A DNA stretch of 64,000 bases from Saccharopolyspora gregorii (lineage in GTDB: Bacteria; Actinomycetota; Actinomycetes; Mycobacteriales; Pseudonocardiaceae), in the NCBI RefSeq assembly GCF_024734405.1, contig NZ_CP059556.1:3596001-3660000 (forward strand). The letters are read 5' to 3'. Below, piece by piece: positions 44,872-53,137 of the stretch. The position numbers were made by a program, and so were the translations under genes. The notes beneath the pieces were generated by a model. It was not told where the DNA came from. It did no database searches and saw only the letters and a list, made by a program, of their open reading frames with translations. Position 1 is the stretch's first letter. The number at the start of each line of letters is the position of its first letter.

Positions 44872-47099
44872 CCGACTCGACGCGTCTCTCCCTCGACCAG
44901 AAGGCCGCCCTGCTGTCAGGGCAGGACTTCGCACACACCAAGCCCGTCGACGAGGCAGGCGTTCCCGCCCTCACGCTCGTCGACGGTCCGCACGGGCTCC
45001 GCGTCCAAGACGCCGACCAGGACCACCTCGGGGTGCACGAAAGCCGACCTGCCACCTGCTTCCCACCGGCGGTCGCCGTCGGATCCAGCTGGGACCCCGA
45101 CGTCGCCGGCAGCGTGGGCGAGGCCGTGGGCCGCGAAGCCCGGGCCGCCGGGGTGGCGGTCAACCTCGGACCAGGCGTCAACATCAAGCGCTCCCCGCTG
45201 TGCGGCCGCAACTTCGAGTACTACTCAGAGGATCCGCTGCTGTCCGGTGTGCTCGGTACGGCTCATGTCCGCGCGCTTCAGAGCCAGGGCGTCGGGGCCT
45301 CCGTCAAGCACTTCGCGGCCAACAACCAGGAGACCGAGCGCATGCACGTCAGCGCCGAGGTCGACGAACGCACCCTGCGCGAGATCTACCTCCCGGCCTT
45401 CGAACGCGTCGTCACCCAGGCCGACCCCGCGACGGTGATGTGCTCCTACAACCGCATCAACGGCGTCGCCGCGTCCCAGAACCGGTGGCTCCTGACGGAG
45501 GTCCTGCGCGACGAGTGGGGGTTCGAGGGCGTCGTGATCTCCGACTGGGGCGCCGTCTACGACAAGCTCGCCTCGCTCCTGGCCGGGCTCGACCTGGAGA
45601 TGCCGGGATCCGGCGGTAAGAACGACGTCCGGCTCGTCGAGGCCGTCTGCAGCGGAGAGGTCCCCGAATCCCGCGTCGACGAGGCCGTCCAGCGCGTCCT
45701 CACCCTCACGCGGCACCACACCGAGCCCACCGGTCGATTCGACGCGGACGAACACCACGCTCTAGCGCGCCGCCTGGCCGCGGAATGCGCCGTGCTGCTC
45801 AAGAACGACCGGCAGAGCCTTCCGCTCGCCCATGACGCCGAGGTGGCGGTGATCGGCGAGTTCGCCCGTGCTCCGCGATTCCAGGGAGGCGGCAGCTCGC
45901 ACATCAACCCCACGCGCGTGCAGAGCGCTCTGGACTCCCTGCGCGAGCTCGGCACGAACGTCACCTACGCACCCGGGTTCCACCTCGACGGCTCGCCGGA
46001 CGAGTCGCTCAGGTCGGAAGCCGTCAGCGCGGCCAGGGCCGCCGATGTCGCGGTCGTCTTCGCCGGACTCCCCGATGCTCACGAGTCCGAGGGCTACGAT
46101 CGGGACACCCTCGATCTGCCCGCGGATCAGATCGCCACGATCCGGGCAGTGGCGGACGCCGCCGCCCGCACGGTCGTGGTCCTCTCGCACGGCGGAGTCG
46201 TCTCCCTGGAGGGGTGGCACGACGACGTCGACGCCATCCTCGACGGGTTCCTGCTGGGCCAGGCCGGCGGTGGTGCACTCGCGGACCTGCTGCGCGGCGA
46301 GGTGAACCCGTCCGGCCACCTGGCGGAGAGCATCCCCCTACGCCTCCAGGACAACCCGACATACCTCAACTTCCCCGGGGAGCAGGGCCACGTCCGGTAC
46401 GGCGAAGGTGTCATGGTTGGCTACCGCTACTACGAGACCGCGCAGGTCCCGGTCCGGTACCCGTTCGGCCACGGGCTGTCCTACACGACCTTCGAGACCG
46501 TCGATCTGACGGTGACCACGACCGGGCCGGACACCGCAACGGCTTCGGTCACCGTCACCAACACCGGCAGCCGTTCCGGCAAGCACGTCGTCCAGCTCTA
46601 CGTCGCCACCGACGCAGGCCCCGTGCGCCGCCCGGTCCGCGAGCTGCGCGCCTTCACCAAGGTCGCGCTCGAACCGGGCCAGACCCGCACCGTTGAGCTG
46701 GAACTGGACTCCCGCGCCTTCGCCTACTACGACATCGAAGCCGGCCGCTGGGTGACCACCCCGGGTGACTACACGGTTCAGGTCGGCCTCAGCGCGGGTG
46801 ACGTGGTCGCGGAGCAGCGCATCTCGCTCGACGGCGAGGTGATCCGCAAGGAGCTCACCCTCGACTCGACGGTCCAGGAGTGGTTCGGGCATCCCGAAGT
46901 CGGTCCGCGATTCCTCGACTGGATCACCGCAGGAATGGGCGAGCAGCAGGTTCACGACCCCGACCGGAGCACCGGCGAGCTGCGCATGATCGATTCCCTT
47001 CCGCTGCACCAGTTCCTGAACTTCCTCGAAGGCTTCGGTGGCGGTGTTCCCGCCGAGGAGATCGAGGAGCTCATCCAGCTCAGCAAGACCACCGACTGA
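44868..47099 (+). CDS. GH3 beta-glucosidase
   Basis: 743-aa family 3 glycoside hydrolase. The TIM-barrel domain has KHFAANNQETERMHVSAEVD and the catalytic nucleophile Asp226 in GVVISDWGAVYDK; the alpha/beta sandwich follows (VAVIGEFARAPRFQGGGSS), then a C-terminal fibronectin III-like domain (YPFGHGLSYTTFE). No signal peptide, so it acts inside the cell after the MFS importer. Together with GH78 it would take a rhamnosyl-glucosyl chain off an aglycone. Confidence 0.93.
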   Translation: MTDSTRLSLDQKAALLSGQDFAHTKPVDEAGVPALTLVDGPHGLRVQDADQDHLGVHESRPATCFPPAVAVGSSWDPDVAGSVGEAVGREARAAGVAVNLGPGVNIKRSPLCGRNFEYYSEDPLLSGVLGTAHVRALQSQGVGASVKHFAANNQETERMHVSAEVDERTLREIYLPAFERVVTQADPATVMCSYNRINGVAASQNRWLLTEVLRDEWGFEGVVISDWGAVYDKLASLLAGLDLEMPGSGGKNDVRLVEAVCSGEVPESRVDEAVQRVLTLTRHHTEPTGRFDADEHHALARRLAAECAVLLKNDRQSLPLAHDAEVAVIGEFARAPRFQGGGSSHINPTRVQSALDSLRELGTNVTYAPGFHLDGSPDESLRSEAVSAARAADVAVVFAGLPDAHESEGYDRDTLDLPADQIATIRAVADAAARTVVVLSHGGVVSLEGWHDDVDAILDGFLLGQAGGGALADLLRGEVNPSGHLAESIPLRLQDNPTYLNFPGEQGHVRYGEGVMVGYRYYETAQVPVRYPFGHGLSYTTFETVDLTVTTTGPDTATASVTVTNTGSRSGKHVVQLYVATDAGPVRRPVRELRAFTKVALEPGQTRTVELELDSRAFAYYDIEAGRWVTTPGDYTVQVGLSAGDVVAEQRISLDGEVIRKELTLDSTVQEWFGHPEVGPRFLDWITAGMGEQQVHDPDRSTGELRMIDSLPLHQFLNFLEGFGGGVPAEEIEELIQLSKTTD

Positions 47100-47114
47100 C
47101 GATCAGGAGTCCAC

Positions 47115-47885
47115 ATGCAACGCTTCACCGACCGCAAGGTGCTTCTCACCGGGGGCGCGTCAGGGATCGGCCGCGCCACGGTCCTGCGACTGCTCGCCGA
47201 AGGCGCCGACGTCGTCGCGGCCGATCTCTCCGAGGAGGGCCTGGCAGGCACCACCGAGCACGCCGTGCAGGCCGGTACCGATTCCCGCCTTTCCACGGTG
47301 GTCCTCGACATCGCCGACGAAGCCGCCGTGGATCAGGCGGTGCTCAACGCCGTCGAGCGCTTAGGCGGCCTCGACGTGCTGGTCAACGCCGCGGGGATGC
47401 TGCGCGGCGGCCACACCCACGAGTTCTCCCTGGACTTGTGGAACCACATCCTCGCCGTCAACGCGACCGGCACGTTCCTGCTGACCAGGGCCGCGCTGCC
47501 CGCGCTGCTCGACAGCGGACGCGGAGTGATCGTCAACTTCAGCTCCACCTCGGCGAGCTTCGCGCACCCGTTCATGGCCGCCTACTCGGCCAGCAAGGGC
47601 GCGGTGGAGTCCTTCACCCACGCCATCGCCCTCGAATACGCCAAGCGAGGCCTGCGCGCGGTCTCGATCAAGCCGGGCAGCATCTCGAGCGGTATCACCA
47701 ACAACATCTACGAGTACATGCCCGTCGACACCGATTGGTCGCTGATGAGCAAGCTCAGCCCGGCCCTCGGTGACGGCTTCGCAGACCCGGAATCCGTAGC
47801 AGGCGTGGTCGCCATGCTCGCCTCCGACGACGGCAGCTTCATCACGGGCACCGAGATCAGAATCGACGGCGGAACTCACGCCTGA
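47115..47885 (+). CDS. SDR oxidoreductase in the glycoside operon
   Basis: 256-aa SDR. LLTGGASGIGRATVL, LVNAAGMLRGG, FSSTSASFAHP and YSASK give a complete catalytic core; the C-terminus ITGTEIRIDGGTHA is standard. It lies 15 bp after the GH3 gene and is followed by a strong terminator, so it is the last gene of the operon. It may oxidise the hydroxyl that is freed when the sugar is removed; a 3-hydroxysteroid dehydrogenase activity would fit, but sequence cannot prove it. Confidence 0.85.
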   Translation: MQRFTDRKVLLTGGASGIGRATVLRLLAEGADVVAADLSEEGLAGTTEHAVQAGTDSRLSTVVLDIADEAAVDQAVLNAVERLGGLDVLVNAAGMLRGGHTHEFSLDLWNHILAVNATGTFLLTRAALPALLDSGRGVIVNFSSTSASFAHPFMAAYSASKGAVESFTHAIALEYAKRGLRAVSIKPGSISSGITNNIYEYMPVDTDWSLMSKLSPALGDGFADPESVAGVVAMLASDDGSFITGTEIRIDGGTHA

Positions 47886-47888
47886 ACC

Positions 47889-47926
47889 CGGGTGGGGCAT
47901 CACGCCCGCTCGCGATGCCCCACCCG
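47889..47926 (+). terminator. Terminator of the LacI-controlled operon
   Basis: CGGGTGGGGCATC (47889-47901) is fully complementary to GATGCCCCACCCG (47914-47926). The hairpin starts four bases after the SDR stop and ends the rightward operon. No T-run, as is common in actinomycetes. Confidence 0.7.
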
Positions 47927-48054
47927 AAAGCACGGCAACTCGACCGACGGGACCAGCAGCCAACACGCCGACCAATCCCATGCGTCGACGACCCGCACAC
48001 TGTCCCGCAGACTCACACGAGAAACACTGTGTTAGCTTCAAACCCATGGAGATG

Positions 48055-48073
48055 AATCCCACGAACGGGGATT
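48055..48073. repeat. Inverted repeat in the presumed attP arm
   Basis: AATCCC (48055-48060) and GGGATT (48068-48073) form a 6-7-6 inverted repeat about 14 bp left of the right att copy. Serine-integrase attP sites usually carry imperfect inverted repeats around the crossover, so this may be part of the integrase-binding arm. It is weak evidence by itself. Confidence 0.3.
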
Positions 48074-48086
48074 CCTCCCACTGGCA

Positions 48087-48111
48087 GGGGTTCAAGTCCC
48101 CCCTCGGACAC
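48087..48111. repeat. Right attachment-site repeat (copy of tRNA-Leu 3' end)
   Basis: Exact 25-bp direct copy of 10455-10479, with no other part of a tRNA on its left. It marks the right boundary of the 37.6-kb island. It also forms the extreme 3' end of recombinase 2: read leftward, the repeat encodes VRGGT and supplies the TGA stop (48092-48094). It can therefore serve at once as the right end of island 1 and the left end of element 2. Confidence 0.85.
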
Positions 48112-49918
48112 GCACACTATTCACCCGGCTTCGTGCCGGGTGAATTTTTATGTCCGCTGCGCGGTCTTCGTGCTGGTAGCGGACCGGGAGGTCCACGGCG
48201 GTGTACAGACCCGCCAGGTGATCCGGTTTCCCCTGGTCGAGGGCGGCCCCGACGTCGCCGAGCGAGTCGATCATGGCGTGGATCTCGGCGTCAGTCAGCG
48301 TGCTGGGAGTGGGCGCGTGTTCGAGTTCAGCTCTGAGCGCTGCTCGTTCGTTCTGAGCGGCGTTGATCGCTTCCACCATTGCAGCCGGATCGACGCCCGC
48401 TCCGATGGCGGCATGGAACTTGCTCAGCCTCGCTTCCGCGTCGGCGAGCTTCTGCTTCAACCGCACCTGCTCGCTCGGGACACCGCTGGAGCCGCCCTGT
48501 GAAGCGACCAAAGCCGCCACGGTCCCATCGATGTTCTTGCGGTCGAACAGTCGTCCGAGCCATCCGTTGACCGCTTCGCGGATGACGTCTTCTCGGAGGT
48601 AGACCGAAGGCGGGTGGGATTCCAGCGCCGGTGAGCCGGGCGCGAGCGTGCGAGCTGGGCACCGGTAGTACATGCCGTGCGCGCGGGGACTGCCTTCCAT
48701 CTTGCGTCCGCAGAGAGCGCAGCGGATTCGTCCCCGGAACAGGTAGACGTGTTTGGTTGCTCGGCCGCTGCGTTCGGCCTTGCGCGCGGTCTTGAGTCCT
48801 CCTGAGGCTTTCGAGCGGCGCAGCAGTTGGGCTTGGGTGAAGTCTTCGATCGAGACGATTTCCGGGTGGGCCGGTTCTCTCGATCTCACGACGCGGTCCG
48901 GGCTCGATCGACGGAAGCGGACCGCGCTTCCGGCGGCGACGTCGTCCGGGTCGATCAACGTCTCCTGTCGAGTCCATCGGCCGAAGAACGCGTAACCGGT
49001 GTAGCGCGGGTTCTCCAAGATCGCGCGCACGGTGCTGCCCTGCCATCCGTCGGCGAGCCGGTGTCGGTTCTGCTCCGGTCGCCGCGCTGACGGGCACGGA
49101 ACGGCATCGCGATTGAGACCGTTCGCAATCGCCCGATCACCCTTACCGCTGATGTACTCCGCGAAGATCCGCCGCACCACCTCGGCCGACGCCTCCTCGA
49201 CCACGAGCACACGCAGCCGATAGCCCTCAGCAGCCTTGCGCGGGTTCGGGTGCGGACCACCGTCCGTGGTGCAATACCCGAACGGTGCCCGGCCGCCCTG
49301 GTGACGTCCCTCGTTGACGACCTGCGCATCCATCGCCGCCCGGACACGCGCCTGCACGTGCTGCCGCTCCGATTCGCTCATGCCGCCGAGCACGCTCATC
49401 AACATCTTGTGCGACGGGTTGCGCGCGTCGAACTTGCCACCCAACTCCGGCACCCACAGTTCGACTCCCTGCACGGCGAACTTCGGGGCGACCAACGAGA
49501 ACTGGTTGCCGAACCAGCACCGCGTTCCTTCGCCGACCACAACGGCGTTCCACCCGCGGTCCGGGTTCTTCAACGCCGCGAGCAGCCGCCCGGCTTCATC
49601 CCGACGCTCCCACGGCACCGAACGGGACTGCCCGATGTCGAAGTACTCAGCGGCCACGGTCGCACCCAGGGGTTCGACGAACTTCCGCGCAGTGTCGAGC
49701 TGCCAGCCGTGCGAGGTTTCCGGGTCCTGGTTGTCCTCCGTCGAGCACCGTCCGTAGAAGGCGATCGGACCCAACGGGTTCGACAACTTCCAGCCGAAGC
49801 CCGCAGCACGGGCGCCAGCAATGCCTCCACCCGGGCACGGATCACCTCGTCGCGCGACGTTGTGCCTCCGATCACGATCTCGACGCGGACGAGCGCCGTC
49901 ACCCGCTCCTGACTGCAC
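48092..49918 (-). CDS. Large serine recombinase (integrase 2)
   Basis: About 608-aa serine recombinase. Nucleophile serine in IAFYGRCSTEDNQD (near residue 59 from 49918), MSVLGGMSESERQHVQARV, recombinase domain with NPRYTGYAFFGRWTRQ, zinc ribbon CALCGRKMEGS...YYRC, and a coiled-coil segment (VRLKQKLADAEARLSKF). The first 40 or so residues are arginine/glycine-rich and the true start may be nearer 49785. It parallels recombinase 1 in domain order, orientation and distance to its att copy, but the proteins are clearly different. Probably the integrase of a second element stacked at the same tRNA-Leu. Confidence 0.88.
   Translation of the reverse strand: MQSGAGDGARPRRDRDRRHNVARRGDPCPGGGIAGARAAGFGWKLSNPLGPIAFYGRCSTEDNQDPETSHGWQLDTARKFVEPLGATVAAEYFDIGQSRSVPWERRDEAGRLLAALKNPDRGWNAVVVGEGTRCWFGNQFSLVAPKFAVQGVELWVPELGGKFDARNPSHKMLMSVLGGMSESERQHVQARVRAAMDAQVVNEGRHQGGRAPFGYCTTDGGPHPNPRKAAEGYRLRVLVVEEASAEVVRRIFAEYISGKGDRAIANGLNRDAVPCPSARRPEQNRHRLADGWQGSTVRAILENPRYTGYAFFGRWTRQETLIDPDDVAAGSAVRFRRSSPDRVVRSREPAHPEIVSIEDFTQAQLLRRSKASGGLKTARKAERSGRATKHVYLFRGRIRCALCGRKMEGSPRAHGMYYRCPARTLAPGSPALESHPPSVYLREDVIREAVNGWLGRLFDRKNIDGTVAALVASQGGSSGVPSEQVRLKQKLADAEARLSKFHAAIGAGVDPAAMVEAINAAQNERAALRAELEHAPTPSTLTDAEIHAMIDSLGDVGAALDQGKPDHLAGLYTAVDLPVRYQHEDRAADIKIHPARSRVNSVRVRGGT
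48119..48145. terminator. Intrinsic terminator beside the right att copy
   Basis: ATTCACCCGGC (48119-48129) pairs perfectly with GCCGGGTGAAT (48135-48145) around TTCGT, followed by TTTTTA. It lies eight bases right of the att repeat, in the same relative place as the hairpin after tRNA-Leu, and inside the last codons of recombinase 2. After excision of island 1 it would become the terminator of tRNA-Leu. Confidence 0.75.
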
Positions 49919-50590
49919 TGGGCCGCGCTTGCAGCAGGGTTGCCCCTCGCTGTGGAATGGTCATCGTGGCGGCTGCCCCTGATCGAGGTCATGGGCGCGT
50001 TACCGCTGAATCCAGCGGCTCCGTGAGTGGAATCCCGACAATGCGGCCCCCGTACCGCTGTCGCGATCTGTCGGGCGGGCCCGCGTGATGAACTGTTGCC
50101 CGACCGGTTCCTCTCACCGATTCCTCTCTCCAGGTGTCTTCATGCCAGCCGACGCTCGGTTCGCCGTGCCTGCCGAAACCCGCATTTCCCGATACGTCCG
50201 CCGTGGGTGCGCCAGAGCGAGCAGGCTCCGCTGGACGACGGCGCTCCGCGGGCGAGGGCCGACCCATCTGCTGGCCCGGGTCAGGTCCCTCGACCCGGCT
50301 GTGCTGGCGCGGCGGGGTGTTCGATGCGGACGGCCAGTACGTGGAGTCGCTAAGACATCCAGTCCCGGTGGCCGGTCCCCGCGCTCGACGTCGAGCCGGC
50401 GATGGCGCTGTCCATGCCCGACTTGGAAGCGGTGCACCGGAAAGAGCCGGTGAGCTGGCTGGCGATCTGGACCACCCTGTCCGAGGTGTTGGGCGACCTC
50501 GCAGACCTGGTGAGCACCTGAACCGCGGGCAGCAGTCCCGCGACAGCGATGGCAGCGGACGGTTCGGCCGCGCTCCGAATAGAACTAGCG
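49919..50590. other. Decayed stretch with an ORF fragment
   Basis: About 670 bases without an intact gene. A protein-like fragment can be read rightward in two frames: GVFDADGQYVESLRHPVP (about 50313-50366), then VPALDVEPAMALSMPDLEAV continuing to SEVLGDLADLVST and a stop at 50519-50521. The coherent, acidic sequence suggests the tail of a small gene with one frameshift. I do not recognise the family. The rest appears empty. Confidence 0.35.
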
Positions 50591-50600
50591 AGGAGAATAG

Positions 50601-51674
50601 ATGCGTTCGGTCTTGATGCTCAGCACCGCGGTGGCCGTGCTGGGCACTGCGGGGTTTGTGGGCCTGCTGTCGATGGCCCCATCCGATCCGCAGACGGCGT
50701 CGGTGGCGGCAGCGTCCCAGGCCGTGGAAGCACCGCAGCTGGACCCCCGGTGGTACGGGGCGGCACCGTACGTGACACCGATGTACGGCAACCCGCCGGA
50801 CCTGCCCCGCGTAATGCGCGAAACCGGGCAGAAGACCTTCCAACTGGCGTTCGTACTCGCTCCGAAGAGCGGGGGCTGCCAGCCCACTTGGGACGGCACG
50901 ACCCCGGTCTCCGCGGACGACGGAACGGCGGCCATCGTCGACGGCGTTCGCGCGGCGGGTGGTGACGTCTCAGTGTCCGTTGGCGGCTACGGCGGGACGA
51001 ACCTCGGCCAGACCTGCGGCACGCCGGAGGCCACGGCCGCGGCCTACCAGCAGGTCATCGACGCGCACCAACTCCGCGCGATCGACTTCAACCTGGAAGA
51101 GCCGGAGATCCAGCAGCCCGACGCGATCAGGAACGAGCTCGCCGCGGCACAGATCCTGCAGCGGAACAATCCCGGCTTGTACGTCTCGGTGACCACCGTC
51201 GCGTCCACGACCGGCACGACACCCGCCGGGCAGAACCTGCTGGACACCGCCAAGGCGCTGAACTTCGTCCCGAACAACTACGCGACCATGCCGTTCAACG
51301 GGTTCCCGGACGTCGACAGCCAGATTGCCTCGCTCGAAGCGTTCCACGGCACCTTGATGAGCACGTTCGGCTGGGACAGCGCCACCGCGTACGCCCACGA
51401 AGGCGTCTCGTTGATGAACGGGCGCTCGGACGCGGGCGAGTACTACCGGCAGGAGGACATGCGGGCGGTGCTGGACTACGGGATCAGCCGCGGGTTCTCC
51501 CGGTACACGTTCTGGTCGCTCAACCGAGACCGCCAATGCGACCAGCCCGACAACGGCCAGACGTCGGGGACGTGCAGCAGCGTGCCGCAGCAGCCCTGGG
51601 ACTTCACCAAGCTGACCGCGCAGTTCGCCACCGCTGCACCGCCAGCACCGGCGCCACCGGTCGCCGGCGGCTGA
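50601..51674 (+). CDS. Secreted GH18-like (chitinase-fold) protein
   Basis: 357-aa secreted protein. A signal peptide is evident (MRSVLMLSTAVAVLGTAGFV, then GLLSMA), and AGGAG lies six bases before the ATG. The barrel strands VSVSVGGYGGTN and LRAIDFNLEEPE correspond to the SxGG and DxxDxDxE motifs of family 18; the middle Asp is Asn164 here, with candidate acid Glu166. A proline/alanine-rich tail ends the protein. It may bind or hydrolyse chitin-like glycans or be a non-catalytic relative. Monocistronic, followed by a strong hairpin. Confidence 0.75.
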   Translation: MRSVLMLSTAVAVLGTAGFVGLLSMAPSDPQTASVAAASQAVEAPQLDPRWYGAAPYVTPMYGNPPDLPRVMRETGQKTFQLAFVLAPKSGGCQPTWDGTTPVSADDGTAAIVDGVRAAGGDVSVSVGGYGGTNLGQTCGTPEATAAAYQQVIDAHQLRAIDFNLEEPEIQQPDAIRNELAAAQILQRNNPGLYVSVTTVASTTGTTPAGQNLLDTAKALNFVPNNYATMPFNGFPDVDSQIASLEAFHGTLMSTFGWDSATAYAHEGVSLMNGRSDAGEYYRQEDMRAVLDYGISRGFSRYTFWSLNRDRQCDQPDNGQTSGTCSSVPQQPWDFTKLTAQFATAAPPAPAPPVAGG

Positions 51675-51685
51675 CGCGAGAGCAG

Positions 51686-51717
51686 GCGTGGTCGCGGGAA
51701 CTCACCCGCGACCACGC
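51686..51717 (+). terminator. Terminator after the GH18-like gene
   Basis: GCGTGGTCGCGGG (51686-51698) is perfectly complementary to CCCGCGACCACGC (51705-51717), six-base loop, followed by GCTTTCG. It starts 12 bases after the stop codon. Confidence 0.75.
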
Positions 51718-51909
51718 GCTTTCGGAGTCCGCGTGCTCCGCTCTGCCGACGCGGCGCTCGCCGAGCGGCCCGATACGGCATGGCCGCCACGTAGATCGCT
51801 TCACCCGACGACATCAACCACGCACTCCTCCCGCCCGAGCGGACGATCCCTTGAGCGATGTGGTGCTCGACGTCGTGCCGCGCGAGCTTCCGTGCCCAGA
51901 GAAGAACAT

Positions 51910-52194
51910 TCATTGCCAAACCACGTTCCGGCAAAGGATTGCCCCTACGACGCCGGTGTAGTCCGGCCGCACCGAAAGCCGGCCGGCGGCGGTGTTCCGG
52001 AAGAACATCTCGGCCAGGCCGGTTTCGTGGAAGCGGCAGTGGCCGTTGTTCAGCTCTTCGACCAGCTGGGGATCGGTGCCCACGCCGACGACGTCCACGC
52101 CTCGGTCGGCCAGCATCGCCGCGATGCACGACCCCAGGTATCCGAGCCCGATGACCGACGCCTTGAGCGAACGGCGTTCTGCCAGGAAACACAT
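51910..52194 (-). pseudogene. UDP-sugar dehydrogenase N-terminal remnant
   Basis: 94 residues beginning near MCFLAERRSLKASVIGLGYLG, the Rossmann motif of UDP-glucose/UDP-ManNAc dehydrogenases, then VVGVGTDPQLVEELNNGHC and FHETGLAEMFFRN. Normal enzymes are about 430 aa; the central and UDP-binding domains are absent. The stop at 51910 comes soon after the first Rossmann half. No partner fragment was found downstream. A dead fragment, in line with the decay of this zone. Confidence 0.7.
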
Positions 52195-52368
52195 GTGCCC
52201 TCCACGATCAAAGGAAGGCCCTGTTCAGTCCCTTTTGGATAGATGGTGGGCACGAACTCCGATCGTCCACTGTGCCACGCCGACTTCCATCGCCCCTGGA
52301 TCACTCCGGTCAGATCCGCCCGGCATCTCCCTGCGTGCTTCGCGCGAGCAGCGCGTGCAGCAGGCCGA

Positions 52369-52850
52369 TCAGGTCGCGCCCCGGCGATGCCGGATCAGGT
52401 CGACGACCTCGTCGAGCGGGATCCACTCGATCCGCTCCGATTCATGCGAATCCGAGGGGGCCGACGTAATTCGCTCCCTCGGCCACGAAGACGTACTGCT
52501 CGGCGTTGGTGATTCCGGCGATCGGCTGGACGTAGGCCGTCTCCCGCAACGCACGCGGCCGCCAGCCGGTCTCCTCCTCCGCCTCGCGGGCAGCGGCTTG
52601 CAACGGACTCTCACCGGGTTCCACGGTGCCGCTGGGAATCTCCCAGTTCCAGGTGTCCGTCGTGAACTGGTGCCGATGCAACAGCAGCACCTGTCCCGCT
52701 CATCGCACACCACGACACCGGCCGACGGGTCCACCCGGACGAGGTGGAGCTCGAAGCGCGCTCCCCCGGGGAACCTCCACGTCGGCGAGGACGAGTTCGA
52801 CCCACGAACTCGCGTACACCTGGCGTTCCCCGTGCACAGTCCACTGCGTT
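52369..52850 (-). pseudogene. Nudix hydrolase pseudogene (multiple frameshifts)
   Basis: A Nudix protein can be read only by moving between frames. VYASSWVELVLADVEVPRGS (about 52830-52770) is followed in a second frame by FELHLVRVDPSAGVVVCDE, then in a third by LLLHRHQFTTDTWNWEIPSG and the full Nudix box GTVEPGESPLQAAAREAEEE, then back to SDSHESERIEWIPLDEVVDL. That implies frame changes near 52765, 52690 and 52460. Three lesions make a sequencing artefact unlikely, so this is a decayed gene. Confidence 0.7.
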
Positions 52851-53137
52851 CCGCCACGCTCCTCGGGCCGTCCTCCGGTCCGAGGAGCGTGCAGTCGGAC
52901 GGCCGGGCACACATCTTCGTACGTGCTGAACCGTTGCCTTCGGACACATCGATCCGCCGATCGAACAATCCCTTGCACGGAGGTATTTCCGCCGAAGTTA
53001 CTCCATACTGCGGTTTCGGAGAATCCCGGTTGGCAACAGTTGACACCGCATGCACCCCTGGACACGATTGTCTCGCTCCGCCCAAACTCCGATTCGGATG
53101 CGGCTGCCCGCCGCCCTCACCGACAGGGTTGATCCAC

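Noticed and set aside
10480-48086. Conjugative element or prophage backbone in island 1
   Set aside because: No FtsK/TraB-like, replication, relaxase or phage structural proteins are recognisable; every readable gene is catabolic, regulatory or integrase.
52450-52466. Possible third att copy (TCCGAGGGGG)
   Set aside because: Only 10 bases agree with the reverse complement of the 25-bp att repeat, orientation is opposite, and the match lies inside the Nudix coding sequence. Best explained by chance.
51992-53137. Rightward frame continuing into the ThiG-like gene
   Set aside because: The residues before 53138 resemble nothing, and the opposite strand holds recognisable Nudix and UDP-sugar dehydrogenase fragments.
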